Assembly (NCBI GenBank): GCA_028023455.1
Contig: JAQFVV010000064.1
Span: forward strand, 2,021,825 to 2,085,824
Direction of reading: 5' to 3'
Source of the DNA: Epiperipatus broadwayi
Taxonomy: Eukaryota; Onychophora; Udeonychophora; Euonychophora; Peripatidae
DNA: 64,000 bases
Shown: positions 62,021 through 64,000 of the stretch, piece by piece
How the letters are laid out: every line of letters starts with the position of its first letter
Position numbering within the stretch: the stretch's first letter is position 1
The notes under the pieces: generated by a model
What the model was told of the DNA's origin: nothing
Databases searched by the model: none
Seen by the model: the letters and a program-made list of their open reading frames with translations, nothing else
Position numbers and translations under genes: made by a program

Positions 62021-62430
62021 AACCATTAAAAACCAGTCACCACTTGAACATACCAATATAGACAGTAATCAATATTTCTCACTGTTGTCAAGGCAACCTC
62101 TTTCCTTTTAATAGCAACAGTGGAAATTCACTCCTACTAATAGTTCAATGAATATATATGGACACTTAAAGATTGCAACGTGACCACAGAGAATGAAATA
62201 TTGATACAATGAAGTTTAAATAAACCTCTTTAAATATGAAATAAACATGTCCATGTAATGAAGACTAATAAATAGTCAATTATAACATTAGAAACTGTAA
62301 TACTTTTAAATTGCTTGGGTATTATTTAAATAATAAATGAAATAATGCTTAAAGCTAACAGTGACAAATACTGATTACTATCTATTATCTATATTGGTAT
62401 GTTTAGATGGTGACTGGTTTCTAATGGTTA
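62021..62430. mobile_element. TA-flanked MITE with about 55-bp terminal inverted repeats
   Basis: The left end AACCATTAAAAACCAGTCAC and CACTTGAACATACCAATATA faces its complement at the right, TATTGGTATGTTTAGATGG and TGACTGGTTTCTAATGGTT. Both ends abut TA, as for Tc1/mariner-type insertions, but the left flank is an AT tract so the TA is not decisive. The 300-bp interior is non-coding. Confidence 0.82.
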
Positions 62431-62464
62431 CATATTATCCCATTTTGCTTTAAGCATTATTTCA

Positions 62465-62465
<1 letters not shown>

Positions 62466-62509
<44 letters not shown>
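62466..62509. repeat. (TA)n microsatellite
   Basis: About 22 TA units. The flanking GCTTTAAGCATTATTTC (62449-62466) is the complement of GAAATAATGCTTAAAGC at 62339-62355, so this tract sits beside another small inverted repeat. Confidence 0.92.
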
Positions 62510-62513
<4 letters not shown>

Positions 62514-64000
62514 AAATATTCAATGGTAATGGGTCCCATAAATCTTCAAATAAATATGATTGTTGAGTGGTTAATAAAATGTGAATAAAAATGATTCAGT
62601 TCAAATACATATAATAATAGTAACCAACGTGATGATGATGATTAATTTATAATGTCAGTAGAAGTCCTTCCAGAAGTGTTTTATTTGTTTTTCAGTTTCA
62701 ATAAAATTAAAATAAAAATGAAACTTTCAGGCACCAAACCTTGGAACTAGAGAATTTACTTTTGGAAAACTTATTAACTTTTGATCATCATCATTTACAA
62801 ATTATTACCACCACCCCTGCATGTCCCCTAGTGGATTGCATAATTTTTTAGGGTTGTGGATATTATTAGCATATTGGATATTAAAAATGTTATGTTTGTA
62901 ATAATTTAGAGAAACAAACACAAACTAAATTGATTAATAAAAAAATAATTTAACAACTATTGCATATATTTATATTTGCAACTATTAGTGCTACACAAAA
63001 TATAAAATATAAATTACATTATAATTTCATTTTAAGTTTAAGAGCTTATAATATCTATATTGATAAGATTTTACTATGTGAAATATTTAAACAGTTCCAA
63101 AACATGGTTTTCTGCAGATGTTATTCTTTTAATATATTTATGGTTGTCTTCATTAATTTTTCTGATCACAGTAGTTCTTCCCTTTAGACACTGGTGATGT
63201 TAGAAAGTAAATACAGAAGCAGTAGTAAAATTATATAAAGTAGAATGTCAGTAGGTTTTGGGTAGTTCTTGCAGCATTGTTAATTTTTCTTTCACTGCAT
63301 TATTACCATAAGCACTGGCTGGTTTTAGCAAACTTCAGCATTAGATTATAGATGTGACTACAGTTTCAAAATATTTTGGCTGGTGTGATCCAATCACACT
63401 TAATAGTTTTCTGCTAGTTCTCAGCACTGGATCACAACAACAGTTGTTAATGTTGATGCTTCTGTTTGACTGCACTTAGACTTGACAGGAATTCTTTAGT
63501 TGTTCATTTCAGACCTATTTATACCTATTTAATGTTTCTTCATTCTCTTCACATGTTGTGGAAACAATTTTACACCTATATCATAATTTCATACATAAGT
63601 TTATGAAAGAAAAAATAGTTTTTTTCATTTTATTTACATTAGGTAGCCAATAGAAAGAAGAAAAAATCATTGCTAACATTTGAACCTCAAATGATAACTT
63701 CTAAAATACTATTAATTTTAAAATTTTAATAGTATAATAGCTTGGCCATTCAATTTAATATAAAAATGCCATTTGTAGTATGATGTCTCTACATTAATAT
63801 TTTACTTATAATAATAACTATAATATGTATTATAATAAGGTTAATATTTACATTATTAATTAATAGTTTTACTATTAACTAAATTAAATGGATTAGTAAT
63901 GGCTATATGTTTAGGATTAATATTTATCATCATAATATATAAGAAAATTATTACAATTTGATTTACAAGTTTCAAATTTTCTAGAAGCATATCTTTGACA
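62510..64000. other. Intronic or upstream DNA with nothing recognised
   Basis: It should be an intron of the RTK upstream of the transmembrane exon. I looked on the minus strand for an extracellular-domain exon and found no acceptor-frame-donor combination with a recognisable domain. The frame 62960-63187 is unsupported. Confidence 0.55.

Noticed and set aside
63290-63480. Possible RTK extracellular exon on the minus strand
   Set aside because: Only about 23 open codons and no supported splice pair or domain.

Overview
The window is AT-rich, intron-dominated animal DNA. It holds one recognisable host gene and a dense collection of transposable-element remains. The host gene is a receptor tyrosine kinase (RTK) on the minus strand. 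Seven exons could be read with splice signals and matching phases: transmembrane segment (61552-61697), juxtamembrane plus glycine loop plus VAIK lysine (49882-50131), helix C (46675-46785), hinge to helix E (42025-42209), HRD/DFG (35040-35165), APE region (21121-21232) and subdomain X (3540-3639). About 1.0 kb of coding sequence is spread over 58 kb. The extracellular part must lie mostly above 64000, and the last kinase subdomain and tail below position 1.

The very large introns, abundant Penelope-like elements, an RTE-clade LINE, tRNA-derived SINEs and long (ATCT)n arrays suggest a lophotrochozoan, plausibly a coleoid cephalopod such as an octopus. That is inference, not proof.

Layout from low to high coordinates. 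1-3539 is sequence downstream of the last visible exon, with an imperfect tetranucleotide repeat and an inverted-repeat element. The 17.5 kb intron 3640-21120 holds a nearly intact RTE LINE (about 4100-6625), a repeat with a hammerhead-like core, a Penelope endonuclease fragment (8392-8772), a cluster of LTR-like units inserted into (AT)n, a 33-bp minisatellite and an hAT element with an 8-bp target duplication and a nested LTR-like insertion (16034-18629). The 13.8 kb intron 21233-35039 holds a decayed Ty3/gypsy retrotransposon (about 22096-30545, minus strand) with recognisable integrase, RNase H and reverse transcriptase, then two head-to-head Penelope fragments (30865-32600) and a large (TTTC)n/(ATCT)n array. 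The 6.9 kb intron 35166-42024 has a 100-bp perfect palindrome and a decayed Penelope RT plus GIY-YIG element (37786-39640). The introns between 42 and 50 kb carry a second, decayed RTE copy, hairpins, a SINE, a 150-bp tandem duplication and a triple array of an inverted-repeat element. The 11.4 kb intron 50132-61551 has a complete non-autonomous LTR retrotransposon (51268-53266, 5-bp target duplication), an inverted dimer of the hammerhead-like repeat, and a tRNA-derived SINE with a 15-bp target duplication. A TA-flanked MITE lies at 62021-62430.

No rRNA, functional tRNA, CRISPR, operon or prokaryotic feature was seen. The main biology is an RTK gene whose introns record many layers of retrotransposon and DNA-transposon insertion. 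I did not find a new defence or metabolic system.
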